Source: a virus | DNA: 27,614 bases | Strand: one strand, 5' to 3' | IMG/VR virus record: IMGVR_UViG_3300042987_003668 | Span: 1-27,614 of that record | Shown here: positions 18,718-25,387 of the stretch, one piece after another | Numbering within the stretch: position 1 is the stretch's first letter | Layout of the letters: each line of letters begins with the position of its first letter | Notes under the pieces: model-generated | Told to the model about the DNA's origin: nothing | Seen by the model: the letters and a program-made list of their open reading frames with translations, nothing else | Database searches by the model: none | Position numbers and translations under genes: made by a program

Positions 18718-19161
18718 ATGAACAAAAATACTTATAAGGGCAAGTATAGAGTAAAAAATCCAAAAAAATATAGAGGAGATCCTCTAAATGTAACTTATCG
18801 TAGTTCTTGGGAGCTAAAATTTATGAATTGGTGTGATTCCAATGATTCTATTTTAGAATGGGGATCGGAGATAGCAATAATTCCATATTTTTCCCCGGTT
18901 GATAAGAAAGTACATAGATATTTTGTGGATTTTTATGTAAAGGTTAAAACGAAAAACAATGTTATCGAAAAATATTTAATAGAGATAAAACCTTTACGCT
19001 ATACAAAAGAACCCACAAAACCAAAAAGAGTAACAAAGCAATTTATAGAAGAAGTTTTCACCTACGAAATAAACCAAGCAAAATGGAGAGCCGCTAGAGA
19101 ATTTTGCGAGGATAGAAAAATGAAATTTATAGTATTAACGGAAAAAGAATTAAATGTCTAA
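18718..19161 (+). CDS. 4: Head completion nuclease-fold protein gp4
   Basis: This is the T4 gp4 family, which finishes filled heads before tail joining. Starting at the ATG at 18718 gives 147 residues (T4 gp4 is 150). The sequence is close to the family throughout: YKGKYRVKNPKKYRGDP, TYRSSWELKFMNW, IPYFSPVDKKVHRYFVDFYV, KYLIEIKPL, and the C-terminal NQAKWRAAREFCEDRKM, then KFIVLTEKELNV. The R-S-S-W-E...D-F-Y...E-I-K arrangement is that of an endonuclease-like (PD-(D/E)XK type) fold. A more upstream in-frame ATG at 18643 was rejected because it lies inside gp48 and adds residues unlike the family. The stop overlaps the next gene by 8 nt. Confidence 0.92.
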   Translation: MNKNTYKGKYRVKNPKKYRGDPLNVTYRSSWELKFMNWCDSNDSILEWGSEIAIIPYFSPVDKKVHRYFVDFYVKVKTKNNVIEKYLIEIKPLRYTKEPTKPKRVTKQFIEEVFTYEINQAKWRAAREFCEDRKMKFIVLTEKELNV

Positions 19162-19717
19162 TATTTTTGATAAATTAAGAGTAAATCCCGGAGATGTAGA
19201 TAAATCTATTTCTTGGTATAAAAAGGAAATATCAAAATTAAGCTCTAGAGATGTATCTCGCTCTAGTTTTTTTGCCTCTAAAGATAATCTAACATCTAGA
19301 TTATACCCTGGGCAACTTTATCTCTTTGCATATGATCCAAAACATAAAAATACTTTACCATACTACGATACATTTCCTCTATTATTTCCATTTAGAAAAT
19401 TGAATGATGGATTTATTGGATATAATCTACATTACCTTCCTCCAGTATTAAGATTTAAGATAATGGGAGTTTTAATGAATGTACAACAATCTAAAAACTC
19501 TGCAGAGAGAAAATTGGCATATTCTTATGGTATTTTAAATTCAAGTTCATTAGAGAAATACTTTGCCCCCTGTATTAAGCGTTACTTGTCAGAACATCTA
19601 AGAAGCTATTTCTTTGAGATTCCATATGAGTCATGGCTTCCAGCAGCTTTATTACCAACAGAGAATTTCGTAAAAGCTAGCAAAGCTAGAGTATGGAGAG
19701 ATTCCACAGGAGCTTAA
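19154..19717 (+). CDS. Conserved protein of unknown function in the gp4-gp54 interval
   Basis: The 187-residue protein has no function I can assign. Its core, GQLYLFAYDPKHKNTLPYYD, then TFPLLFPF, then DGFIGYNLHYLPPVLRFKIM (about residues 53-107), resembles a protein I have seen in marine T4-like phage genomes without a known role. No signal peptide or membrane segment is seen. The start overlaps the gp4 stop by 8 nt and its stop abuts the gp54-like start (TAAATG), so it is made together with head-completion and tube-initiator proteins. A late structural or assembly role is therefore likely. In T4, genes 3 and 2 are the other neighbours of gene 4, but I see no convincing match to either. Confidence 0.75.
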   Translation: MSNIFDKLRVNPGDVDKSISWYKKEISKLSSRDVSRSSFFASKDNLTSRLYPGQLYLFAYDPKHKNTLPYYDTFPLLFPFRKLNDGFIGYNLHYLPPVLRFKIMGVLMNVQQSKNSAERKLAYSYGILNSSSLEKYFAPCIKRYLSEHLRSYFFEIPYESWLPAALLPTENFVKASKARVWRDSTGA

Positions 19718-20443
19718 ATGGCAGAATCAAATTTCAATATAGATTATTTCAGACAGACTGCATTTAGAAAGAATCTAGCTAGAAAAAATAGATTTGAAGT
19801 AATGTTACCTTTTATTGAAGAAAATGGTTCAGAGGGTAATAGACTAGTTTCCGCATTCTGTCAAACCTCATCTTTTGCTCCTCTCTCTATAGAGAACAGA
19901 AGCATGAGAATTCAAGGTCCAGCTTACGTCAGAGGTATGAATGTAAATTATGGAGGATCTATTCCATTTACTTTCTTGGTGGATACTGATTTTGATGTAC
20001 ATCGCTACTTTCAAAGTTGGGCTAAACTAATAATAGAGCCATCAACTTTCTCTGTAGGATATTTTAATGACTATGCTAAAGACATTGAAATATTTCAATT
20101 GGATGAAGATGATATAGTTACTTTTAGTATGACACTAAAAGATGCATTTCCTACTAATATAGGCATGCTTGAATTAAATCAAAGTGCTATTAATGAGTTT
20201 CATACATTAGCAGTTTCATTCACATATAGATATTGGGAAACTGCTCAAATCGTAAATTCAAAACTAACGATTCCAGAGATCTCGGGTCCTGGTTCAAAAC
20301 TTATTTCGTTAGAGTCTACTCTAGCAAAAGCTTCTTCGGGGATGCAGGAGGCAGCTAAGATAGCTTCAAATGCTAATTTTATTAATAACAAAGCGGGTGC
20401 TGCTGTTGGATTCATTCGCTCTAAATTTACTAATGGTTCATGA
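19718..20443 (+). CDS. 54: gp54-like baseplate tail tube initiator
   Basis: The 241-residue protein has a tail-tube-type fold. An N-terminal FRQTAFRKNLARKNRFEVML is followed by SMRIQGPAYVRGMNVNYGGS, then a strand (SIPFTFLVDTDFDVHRYFQS) and a final strand HTLAVSFTYRYWE. T4 gp54 (320 residues) has the same order: FNNQAINADFQRNNMFSCVF, ITGRELDPLVISFRMDSEA, DVTFAYRVM. The tail of this protein (GMQEAAKIASNANFINN onward) is a helical extension beyond the tube fold, as in gp54 and unlike the shorter tube protein gp19 (163 residues in T4). It directly precedes gp26. It could instead be a tube-like paralogue. Confidence 0.65.
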   Translation: MAESNFNIDYFRQTAFRKNLARKNRFEVMLPFIEENGSEGNRLVSAFCQTSSFAPLSIENRSMRIQGPAYVRGMNVNYGGSIPFTFLVDTDFDVHRYFQSWAKLIIEPSTFSVGYFNDYAKDIEIFQLDEDDIVTFSMTLKDAFPTNIGMLELNQSAINEFHTLAVSFTYRYWETAQIVNSKLTIPEISGPGSKLISLESTLAKASSGMQEAAKIASNANFINNKAGAAVGFIRSKFTNGS

Positions 20444-20458
20444 TGATAAGGAAAAATA

Positions 20459-21154
20459 ATGTCTTTACCAAAACTAAATACGCCAATATACGAACTAGTT
20501 CTGCCATCTTCAAATAAACACATAAAATTTAGACCCTTTCTAGTAAAGGAATATAAAACATTATTGATGCTTAAGGATGCAAATGATTCAGAGGCAATCA
20601 ATATTATTGAAGATCTTGTTGATGTTTGCACATTTAATAAACTAAATATTATAGAGCTTCCAAGTTTTGATCTAGAGTATATTTTTTTAAATATTAGAGC
20701 AAAATCTGTAGGTGAGAGTATAGATTTATTTGTTAAATGTGAGTGTGGTAACAATATTGAATACTCTTTGAATATTTTAAATTTAAATGTGAAAAAAGAA
20801 GAGAATCATACAACTAGAATAATGATTGATGATTCTATTGGTATAGAGATGAGGTATCCTCGATTTAAAGATACAATGTCCACTTATACAAATAAAAATG
20901 ATACAGATAGTATGAACATGGTTTTTAATTCAGTTAAAGCTGTTTATACAGCAGATGAGTATACTGAAATTACGGTAGATAACAGAAAAGAACTAGAAGA
21001 GCTTATCTATTCAATGACGAATGAGCAATTTGCTAAGATAGAAGAATTTTTTGAAAAAATGCCAAAACTTATTCATGAAGATGATGTAGCATGCACAAAA
21101 TGTACTGCAATTAATCATGTAAGATTGGAGGGTCTACAAAATTTTTTCGTCTAG
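20459..21154 (+). CDS. 26: Baseplate hub assembly protein gp26 (T4_baseplate family)
   Basis: The 231-residue protein (T4 gp26 is 208) belongs to the family needed to assemble the central hub. The N-terminus (MSLPKLNTPIYELVLPSSNK, then IKFRPFLVKEYKTLL) and the block FDLEYIFLNIRAKSVGE (70-86) are typical. Four cysteines, C94-x-C96 and C212-xx-C215, look like the two halves of a zinc-binding knuckle. AAGGA lies upstream of the ATG at 20459. The last codons run over a canonical slippery sequence, and a -1 shift there would extend the protein into a second frame ending at 21348 (fusion of 296 residues). Zero-frame gp26 ends at TAG 21152-21154. Confidence 0.88.
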   Translation: MSLPKLNTPIYELVLPSSNKHIKFRPFLVKEYKTLLMLKDANDSEAINIIEDLVDVCTFNKLNIIELPSFDLEYIFLNIRAKSVGESIDLFVKCECGNNIEYSLNILNLNVKKEENHTTRIMIDDSIGIEMRYPRFKDTMSTYTNKNDTDSMNMVFNSVKAVYTADEYTEITVDNRKELEELIYSMTNEQFAKIEEFFEKMPKLIHEDDVACTKCTAINHVRLEGLQNFFV

Positions 21155-21181
21155 CAATCGCGAGAGATTCCCTTGAGGAAT
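21127..21181 (+). promoter_or_regulatory. Predicted programmed -1 ribosomal frameshift signal at the end of gp26
   Basis: Three elements line up. A Shine-Dalgarno-like GGAGGG sits at 21127-21132 inside gp26. Overlapping X-XXY-YYZ heptamers follow in the gp26 frame: A AAT TTT at 21139-21145 and T TTT TTC at 21142-21148. A short perfect hairpin (5-bp stem, 5-nt loop, 21167-21181) follows. The gp26 stop comes 3 nt after the slip site. A -1 slip enters exactly the frame that stays open for 66 more codons. The same combination (upstream SD-like site plus slippery heptamer) drives -1 shifting in bacterial dnaX. The hairpin is weak and 18 nt away, so it may not matter. Confidence 0.65.
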
Positions 21182-21348
21182 ATTATAAAACCAATTTTGC
21201 ACTATTACAACATCACAAATACTCACTCTCCGATTTAGAAGATATGTTGCCATGGGAAAGAGATGTTTATGTTATGATGCTAGCTCAGCATATAAAAGAT
21301 GAAAACGACAAACTAAGAGAGCAACAACAAAGAAGAAAGTACAGCTAA
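21142..21348 (+). CDS. 51: gp51-position hub assembly segment, expressed as gp26-51 frameshift fusion (no ATG)
   Basis: After the slip the frame encodes RLAIARDSLEEYYKTNFALL, then QHHKYSLSDLEDMLPWERDV, then YVMMLAQHIKDENDKLREQQ and RRKYS before TAA at 21346-21348. The LPWERDVYVMML patch followed by a charged helix resembles the second domain of phage tail-assembly chaperones and small gp51-type proteins of marine T4-like phages. The frame is open from 21115 but contains no ATG, GTG or TTG before this domain; the first ATG (EDM) would cut it in half. In T4, gene 51 directly follows gene 26, so synteny supports the name; sequence match to T4 gp51 itself is not claimed. Its stop overlaps the next start (TAATG). 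Confidence 0.65.
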   Translation, partial: FFRLAIARDSLEEYYKTNFALLQHHKYSLSDLEDMLPWERDVYVMMLAQHIKDENDKLREQQQRRKYS

Positions 21349-22955
21349 TGGAAGATATTCTCTCAACGAATCCCTTTAAGGTATTAGGGTTAGATCAATG
21401 GGCAACAGATGCAGATATTAAATCTGCATACAGAAAACTTATAGGCAAATGGCATCCGGATAGAAACTCCGATCCCAATGCTGTTGAGTATTCTCAAAAA
21501 ATTCTTGATGCTTTTGAGAGAATAAAGAAGATAAGAGCAGCAAAAATAAGTAGTCAACAACAATTTAATCAATCAACAAATGTTGTTAGACGAACACCAG
21601 CAGCTGAGGAAAGTAAAAAAGAACAAAAATTACTTCTAACTCCACCGCAAATCCAATCAACATCTAAAGCAATTAAACCAATTGCTTCTGAGGAAGTACC
21701 TCAGATTACAAAGACTACAAATGCTGTAGCGCCTGTGCCGGAAGTAATGCAGGACATTCCGATGCTGCCAGCACCAAAAGAAGCTGCTAAAAAGAGTAAA
21801 GGTTTTTGGAGTTCATTTGCAGAGGGTTTAGGTAGTCCGTTTAAGAACAAATATGATGATAAACCACAGGAGGGAATACCAGACACATTTGCTAGAATTT
21901 TAGGTATACCTACAGCAGATAAAATCTCTAAAATGAGTGAAGATGAGAAACCTAAAGATGAAAAAGATGAAACAAAAGCTAGTTCTAAAGGTAAAGATAT
22001 TCCTGGTGCAACAAAAGATACATCTAAGTTATTTAAATTATTATTGGATGAAACAAAAGCTATTAGACGGTCAATTAGAAATATAGAGAAGTTTCTTTCT
22101 CCAAATGGTAGTACCTCATCGTTCAAATTTGCAGAATCTTCACCTCAAACATCTACAGTAAAAGAAGCAGCAAAAGTTGCAGCTGATGTTAGCCAACTAG
22201 ATGAAGAAACTGATGGATTTGATATTCCTGATGTACCATCTTCTGGAGGTTCAATTTGGCAAAAAACAAAAAATCTTGGTAAGAAAGCTTGGGGTGGAAT
22301 AAAAAATATTGGTAAAAAAGCCTTTAACTTTTTAAAAGGACCAGGTGGCAAGATTCTAGGTGGAGTGGGTGCTGGTTTAGTTGGTGCTTATACAATGTAC
22401 TCCGGTTTGAAAGAGAATGATGCTGAGATTGAGAGTAAGAAACAAGAGCTAAATGCTGCTTTAGAGTCTGGTGAAATAACCAAAGACGAATATGAATCTC
22501 AAATGAATGATTTGAACAAACTAAGTAAAGAGAAGAATGGTAGTACAATAGGAAGTGGAATAGGTACTGTTCTAGGTGGTATAGCAGGTTCTGCTCTAGG
22601 TCCCGTTGGAGCTATAGCTGGTGCATCACTAGGAGGTTGGGCAGGTGAAAAGATAGGTGGTTTTATAGGTAGTAAAGGTGGTGTGAAAATAGAACCCGCT
22701 TCAGAGGCAACTAAAAAATATCATTCTTGGTCTGGTAGAGATATGACCTCTGGAACAGGAGATAAAATTAATAAACTTTCCTCTGAGAATGCTGACATTA
22801 ACAGAGACATGCAATTACAATCTCAAACATCAAAAACAGTTGTATCTACTGCTGTTGTGTCTAATAATTCTCAATCATTTATTCCTACAACAGCATCACC
22901 AAGAATCAATTCACCATTCACGCGATGGCAGGATAAAACTACTGCCTTCAGTTAA
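21348..22955 (+). CDS. J-domain protein with glycine zippers, probable tail tape measure / gp29-like hub protein
   Basis: The 535-residue protein begins with a clear DnaJ J-domain (residues ~8-62): NPFKVLGLDQWATDADIKSA, YRKLIGKWHPDRN with HPD at 36-38, and a last helix QKILDAFERIKKI. J-domains stimulate Hsp70 (DnaK) ATPase. A long Lys/Glu/Pro-rich linker follows (~70-330). Two glycine-zipper hydrophobic segments come next (~331-354 and ~399-445, including GSGIGTVLGGIAGSALGPVG), the type that inserts in membranes. The last ~90 residues are polar. Its place right after gp26/51, with TAATG coupling, is where tape-measure genes follow frameshifted chaperone pairs in many tailed phages. T4 gp29 (590 residues) is of similar length. 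The tape-measure role is inference. Confidence 0.6.
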   Translation: MEDILSTNPFKVLGLDQWATDADIKSAYRKLIGKWHPDRNSDPNAVEYSQKILDAFERIKKIRAAKISSQQQFNQSTNVVRRTPAAEESKKEQKLLLTPPQIQSTSKAIKPIASEEVPQITKTTNAVAPVPEVMQDIPMLPAPKEAAKKSKGFWSSFAEGLGSPFKNKYDDKPQEGIPDTFARILGIPTADKISKMSEDEKPKDEKDETKASSKGKDIPGATKDTSKLFKLLLDETKAIRRSIRNIEKFLSPNGSTSSFKFAESSPQTSTVKEAAKVAADVSQLDEETDGFDIPDVPSSGGSIWQKTKNLGKKAWGGIKNIGKKAFNFLKGPGGKILGGVGAGLVGAYTMYSGLKENDAEIESKKQELNAALESGEITKDEYESQMNDLNKLSKEKNGSTIGSGIGTVLGGIAGSALGPVGAIAGASLGGWAGEKIGGFIGSKGGVKIEPASEATKKYHSWSGRDMTSGTGDKINKLSSENADINRDMQLQSQTSKTVVSTAVVSNNSQSFIPTTASPRINSPFTRWQDKTTAFS

Positions 22956-22956
22956 A

Positions 22957-22983
22957 AATAAAGGGAGCCAGGCTCCCTTTATT
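22957..22983. terminator. Bidirectional Rho-independent terminator between convergent operons
   Basis: AATAAAGGGAGCC and GGCTCCCTTTATT form a perfect 13-bp inverted repeat around a single A (an 11-bp stem with loop CCAGG is more realistic). On the minus strand the stem is followed by TTTTTAAC; on the plus strand by an A/T-rich end. It starts 2 nt after the J-domain gene and ends 3 nt before the last minus-strand gene. Confidence 0.88.
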
Positions 22984-22985
22984 AC

Positions 22986-23171
22986 TTATCCACTTGATTG
23001 ATCTGAAGTGGATTCTTTTCCTTTGTCCTTTTTATTTGCTCTCTTACCACCAGCAACCTTGTCGGAACTTTGACAAATTAATTCTCCAACACCTACACTT
23101 GGAGAGGTTGCCATGGTATAGCCTGCATAAAGAAGCATAAGAAAAATTATTATAGAAGATATTGGTCTCAT
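22986..23171 (-). CDS. Small exported or membrane-anchored protein, unknown function
   Basis: The 61-residue protein has one N-terminal hydrophobic helix (SSIIIFLMLLYAGYTMA, ~5-21) and a highly charged, Ser/Lys-rich tail (GGKRANKKDKGKES). It is either a single-pass membrane protein or a secreted peptide. The ATG at 23171 directly follows the gp32 stop, with GAGG inside the end of gp32, so it is translated downstream of gp32, last in the operon before the terminator. I recognise no family. The hydrophobic helix plus basic tail could suit a membrane effector, but this is speculation. Confidence 0.6.
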   Translation of the reverse strand: MRPISSIIIFLMLLYAGYTMATSPSVGVGELICQSSDKVAGGKRANKKDKGKESTSDQSSG

Positions 23172-24089
23172 TTATTCCTCTGCAAGTTTTGCAAAGTAGC
23201 TGAGTGAATCATTATCATCATCAAAATCTACTTCCTCACGCTCAACCTTCTTTTGCTTTTTTGGAGATTTCTCTGCTTTTTCAGCAGCGGGCTGTTCTAC
23301 TTCATCTTCATCATCCAAATCCTCAGCCTTTCGAGCTGCTCCTGAATTACCCAATACAAATTTAAGCTTCTTGGCTAATTCTTCATATGACTTGAAATTC
23401 TTTTCATCTAGAAATGCTGCAAGTGAATGCTGACTCTTCCAAATGGCTTCAATTGCATCATCTGAATCTGCAATCTCTGATGGCTTGTCAAACTCAGACT
23501 TGTCATAGTTGCGATAGTCATCAACATTACGAATCTTTAGCTTGAAGTTTGCACCCTTCCAAAAGTCAAAGGGATTGATTGGTTCTTCATCTTCAAATTG
23601 GGGATTTGTGATATCCTTGATCTTATCGAAGATCTTCTTACCGAACTTGAACAATTTAACTTGTCCTTCATTCTCCGGATTTGCTGGGTCCTTAATAATA
23701 AGAACATTAGCAATGTAAGTAAGCTTACGCTTTTGCTTACGAGCGACTTCCTTATCCGCCTCGTTACCACTGTTCCATAGCTCAGTGTTAAGCTCTGAAA
23801 CTGGATCAGCCTTACCTAGTGTGGTAAGAGAATTTTCGATGTACCACTTACCGGTAGGACCCTTGAAACCATGAGACCAAATTCTTGCCCATGGTAGATC
23901 TTCACCTTGTGGAGGAGGAAGAAAACGAATAACCGCATAACCGTTACCAACCTTATCTACTGCTGGTTGCCAGAAGCGATCATCCTCTTGCTTGTAATCA
24001 TTTGGCTTTGAAATTTTTTCAACTTCTTTAACTAAATTTTCAAAACCGCCGCGAGACTTCTTAAGATCAGATAGTGATTTAAAAGACAT
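23172..24089 (-). CDS. 32: Single-stranded DNA-binding protein gp32
   Basis: The 305-residue protein (T4 gp32 is 301) coats ssDNA during replication and recombination. N-terminal basic patch DLKKSRGG (8-15) corresponds to the T4 cooperativity region. The core has GYAVIRFLPPPQGEDLPWAR, then WSHGFKGPTGKWYIENSLTT, as in marine T4-like homologues, and FKFGKKIFDKI...PINPFDFWKGANF. The C-terminus is strongly acidic and ends in DFDDDNDSLSYFAKL, the region that recruits partners in T4. The T4 zinc-binding Cys/His set is absent: the protein has no cysteine. Codons are visibly more GC-rich than in neighbours, consistent with high expression. AAGGAG precedes the ATG at 24089. Confidence 0.92.
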   Translation of the reverse strand: MSFKSLSDLKKSRGGFENLVKEVEKISKPNDYKQEDDRFWQPAVDKVGNGYAVIRFLPPPQGEDLPWARIWSHGFKGPTGKWYIENSLTTLGKADPVSELNTELWNSGNEADKEVARKQKRKLTYIANVLIIKDPANPENEGQVKLFKFGKKIFDKIKDITNPQFEDEEPINPFDFWKGANFKLKIRNVDDYRNYDKSEFDKPSEIADSDDAIEAIWKSQHSLAAFLDEKNFKSYEELAKKLKFVLGNSGAARKAEDLDDEDEVEQPAAEKAEKSPKKQKKVEREEVDFDDDNDSLSYFAKLAEE

Positions 24090-24117
24090 AACCTAGTACT
24101 CCTTGTATATTATTGTA

Positions 24118-24315
24118 TTAACGTAGTTTGATTTTGTTTTGCGTTACTTCATACTCTAAATAGTCATCAAAAGAATCATCATATTCAGCCTGTGAATCTA
24201 CTGGTAGATTATACACGGCTTTTCTGTATTTATCAATGAACCGTTTACCTTTTTTAGGATTTTTAATCTTTTTCTCTGTGTCCCAATTTATATTATAAGA
24301 CTTCGTGTTACTCAT
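24118..24315 (-). CDS. Small basic/acidic protein of unknown function between gp59 and gp32
   Basis: The 65-residue protein has a basic N-terminal half (KKIKNPKKGKRFIDKYRK) and an acidic middle (YDDSFDDYLEYE). No cysteine, signal or membrane segment is present. AAAGG lies upstream of the ATG at 24315; it follows the 81-residue gene by 5 nt. I recognise no family. Its place in the gp33-gp59-gp32 operon points to a role in DNA replication or late transcription. Confidence 0.6.
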   Translation of the reverse strand: MSNTKSYNINWDTEKKIKNPKKGKRFIDKYRKAVYNLPVDSQAEYDDSFDDYLEYEVTQNKIKLR

Positions 24316-24320
24316 AATAA

Positions 24321-24566
24321 TTAACCTTTAGATCCCCTTTGTTTTTTAGTCTCTGTAGCAGAAGTTTTCTTTGCAACAGAATCTTTATTTGGAACTGCTA
24401 TGAAAGGCCATTGTGCAAAAGATGTTGCCAATATCTCTTGATTTTTAGCCATTTTAACTAGAAAGTACTTGATCTCGTCTATAGTATCATTTGCTGTATT
24501 TAAATCCTCTTCTAGCTTATGATATTTTTGCTCAAGAGATGCAAGTTTCTCCTCTGATAAATTCAT
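24321..24566 (-). CDS. Small coiled-coil protein of unknown function
   Basis: The 81-residue protein begins with a heptad-patterned coiled coil (about 5-42, with LASLEQKYHKLEEDLNTAND and then TIDEIKYFLVKMA), followed by SFAQWPFIAVPN and a basic Ser/Lys tail (TETKKQRGSKG). The start at 24566 has GAGAG upstream and overlaps the end of gp59 by 35 nt, a rather long overlap but with no better internal start. Likely an oligomer and perhaps an accessory to gp59, gp32 or late transcription. No family recognised. Confidence 0.6.
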   Translation of the reverse strand: MNLSEEKLASLEQKYHKLEEDLNTANDTIDEIKYFLVKMAKNQEILATSFAQWPFIAVPNKDSVAKKTSATETKKQRGSKG

Positions 24567-25140
24567 TATATCTCTCTTTGTTTATTTTAATAAATGGATT
24601 ATACTTTTTAATTAAAAAAGATACTTCTCCCCATACTAGTTTATCATCTAATGATTTATCAAATGTTTCAACAAAACCATAAAGCCTATTTAAAATAACT
24701 AAAGTTTCCAAATTGATTTTTTTGGCTAAAAATTCTTTTAGTAGTAAAGGATGTTGATTTTGTTTGATTTGGAATATTATAGATTCATCAAATGCTTCTA
24801 AATTATGTATATTACACAAATGTTCTATATCTTGCCTAAAGGTATAAGTTAGAGACTCTATTCGCTTTTTCCATAAAAGGAATTGTTCTCTAGAGTCCTC
24901 GTTGTTGAGCGAACCCAAATCCCATTTAGGGTTAGAAACAAAATTAGAAAGAAAATAATTAATGAGTTCTTCATCTTTGTATACCTTTGCTAGTTTTTGA
25001 AACATGAATACGATATTTTTTCTACGATTGAAAGCATCTACAGATGTTCTTACTTTACCTTTGTATTTAACAATATCATAATCTGTTGTGAAGTGCATTT
25101 TCATTGCAAGGTAACATTGCCACGCCTGATAAGCATTCAT
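24532..25140 (-). CDS. 59: Helicase loader gp59
   Basis: The 202-residue protein (T4 gp59 is 217) loads the replicative helicase gp41 on forked DNA coated with gp32. Shared pattern with T4: YLAMKMHFTTDYDIVKYKGK (T4 YLMIKQHMNGKYDVIKYNWC), then NRRKNIVFMFQKLAKVYKDE, then LINYFLSNFVSNPKWDLGSL (T4 LALIFISNLVANQDAWIGDI), and LDDKLVWGEVSFLIKKYNPF near the end (T4 TDNLVWNNYSIKLKAYRKIL). It starts 1 nt after the gp33 stop and lies in the same operon as gp32, its physical partner. Confidence 0.9.
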   Translation of the reverse strand: MNAYQAWQCYLAMKMHFTTDYDIVKYKGKVRTSVDAFNRRKNIVFMFQKLAKVYKDEELINYFLSNFVSNPKWDLGSLNNEDSREQFLLWKKRIESLTYTFRQDIEHLCNIHNLEAFDESIIFQIKQNQHPLLLKEFLAKKINLETLVILNRLYGFVETFDKSLDDKLVWGEVSFLIKKYNPFIKINKERYNEFIRGETCIS

Positions 25141-25141
25141 T

Positions 25142-25387
25142 TTAGATATTTAGTTTTCCTGTTTTTTGTTTGAAATAATGTAGCTCAATTGCCTCTTTAT
25201 GTAACTTCTCTTTAAGAGACTTATTGATCATCTTCTTTACAGATTCTACATCAATATCAACTTCACTACAATAGGATACTATAGTATCCAGACAGGTTGA
25301 GCATTCCAGGTTTGCTCTTTTCTCTATATAGAGAGAAAAATCATTGGGTGTGTTAAACTTTTCTTTAATTATAGTTTCTAGTATCAT
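25142..25387 (-). CDS. 33: Late transcription coactivator gp33
   Basis: In T4, gp33 bridges RNA polymerase and the sliding clamp at late promoters. This 81-residue protein (T4 gp33 is 112) aligns by eye with the T4 C-terminal part: IEKRANLECSTCLDTIVSYC, then SEVDIDVESVKKMINKSLKE, then KLHKEAIELHYF, against T4 IEKMVEEFGMSYLEATTAFL, then EENSIPETQFAKFIPSGIIE, then KIQSEAIDENLL. The T4 order 33-59-32 is kept. The start overlaps the holin-like stop (ATGA). Its presence fits the TATAAATA promoters found in this window. Confidence 0.78.
   Translation of the reverse strand: MILETIIKEKFNTPNDFSLYIEKRANLECSTCLDTIVSYCSEVDIDVESVKKMINKSLKEKLHKEAIELHYFKQKTGKLNI

Noticed and set aside
20245-20754. 169-residue minus-strand open frame
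   Set aside because: Antisense to gp54-like and gp26, both well supported; no ribosome site or recognisable domain.
21115-21345. gp51-position frame as an independently initiated gene
   Set aside because: No ATG, GTG or TTG lies before the conserved part; the GGAGGG is better explained as a frameshift stimulator, though a rare start codon is not fully excluded.
21701-22126. 141-residue minus-strand open frame
   Set aside because: Antisense shadow of the J-domain protein's linker.
24090-24117. TACAAT as a sigma70 promoter before gp32
   Set aside because: No acceptable -35 hexamer is found 16-18 bp upstream.
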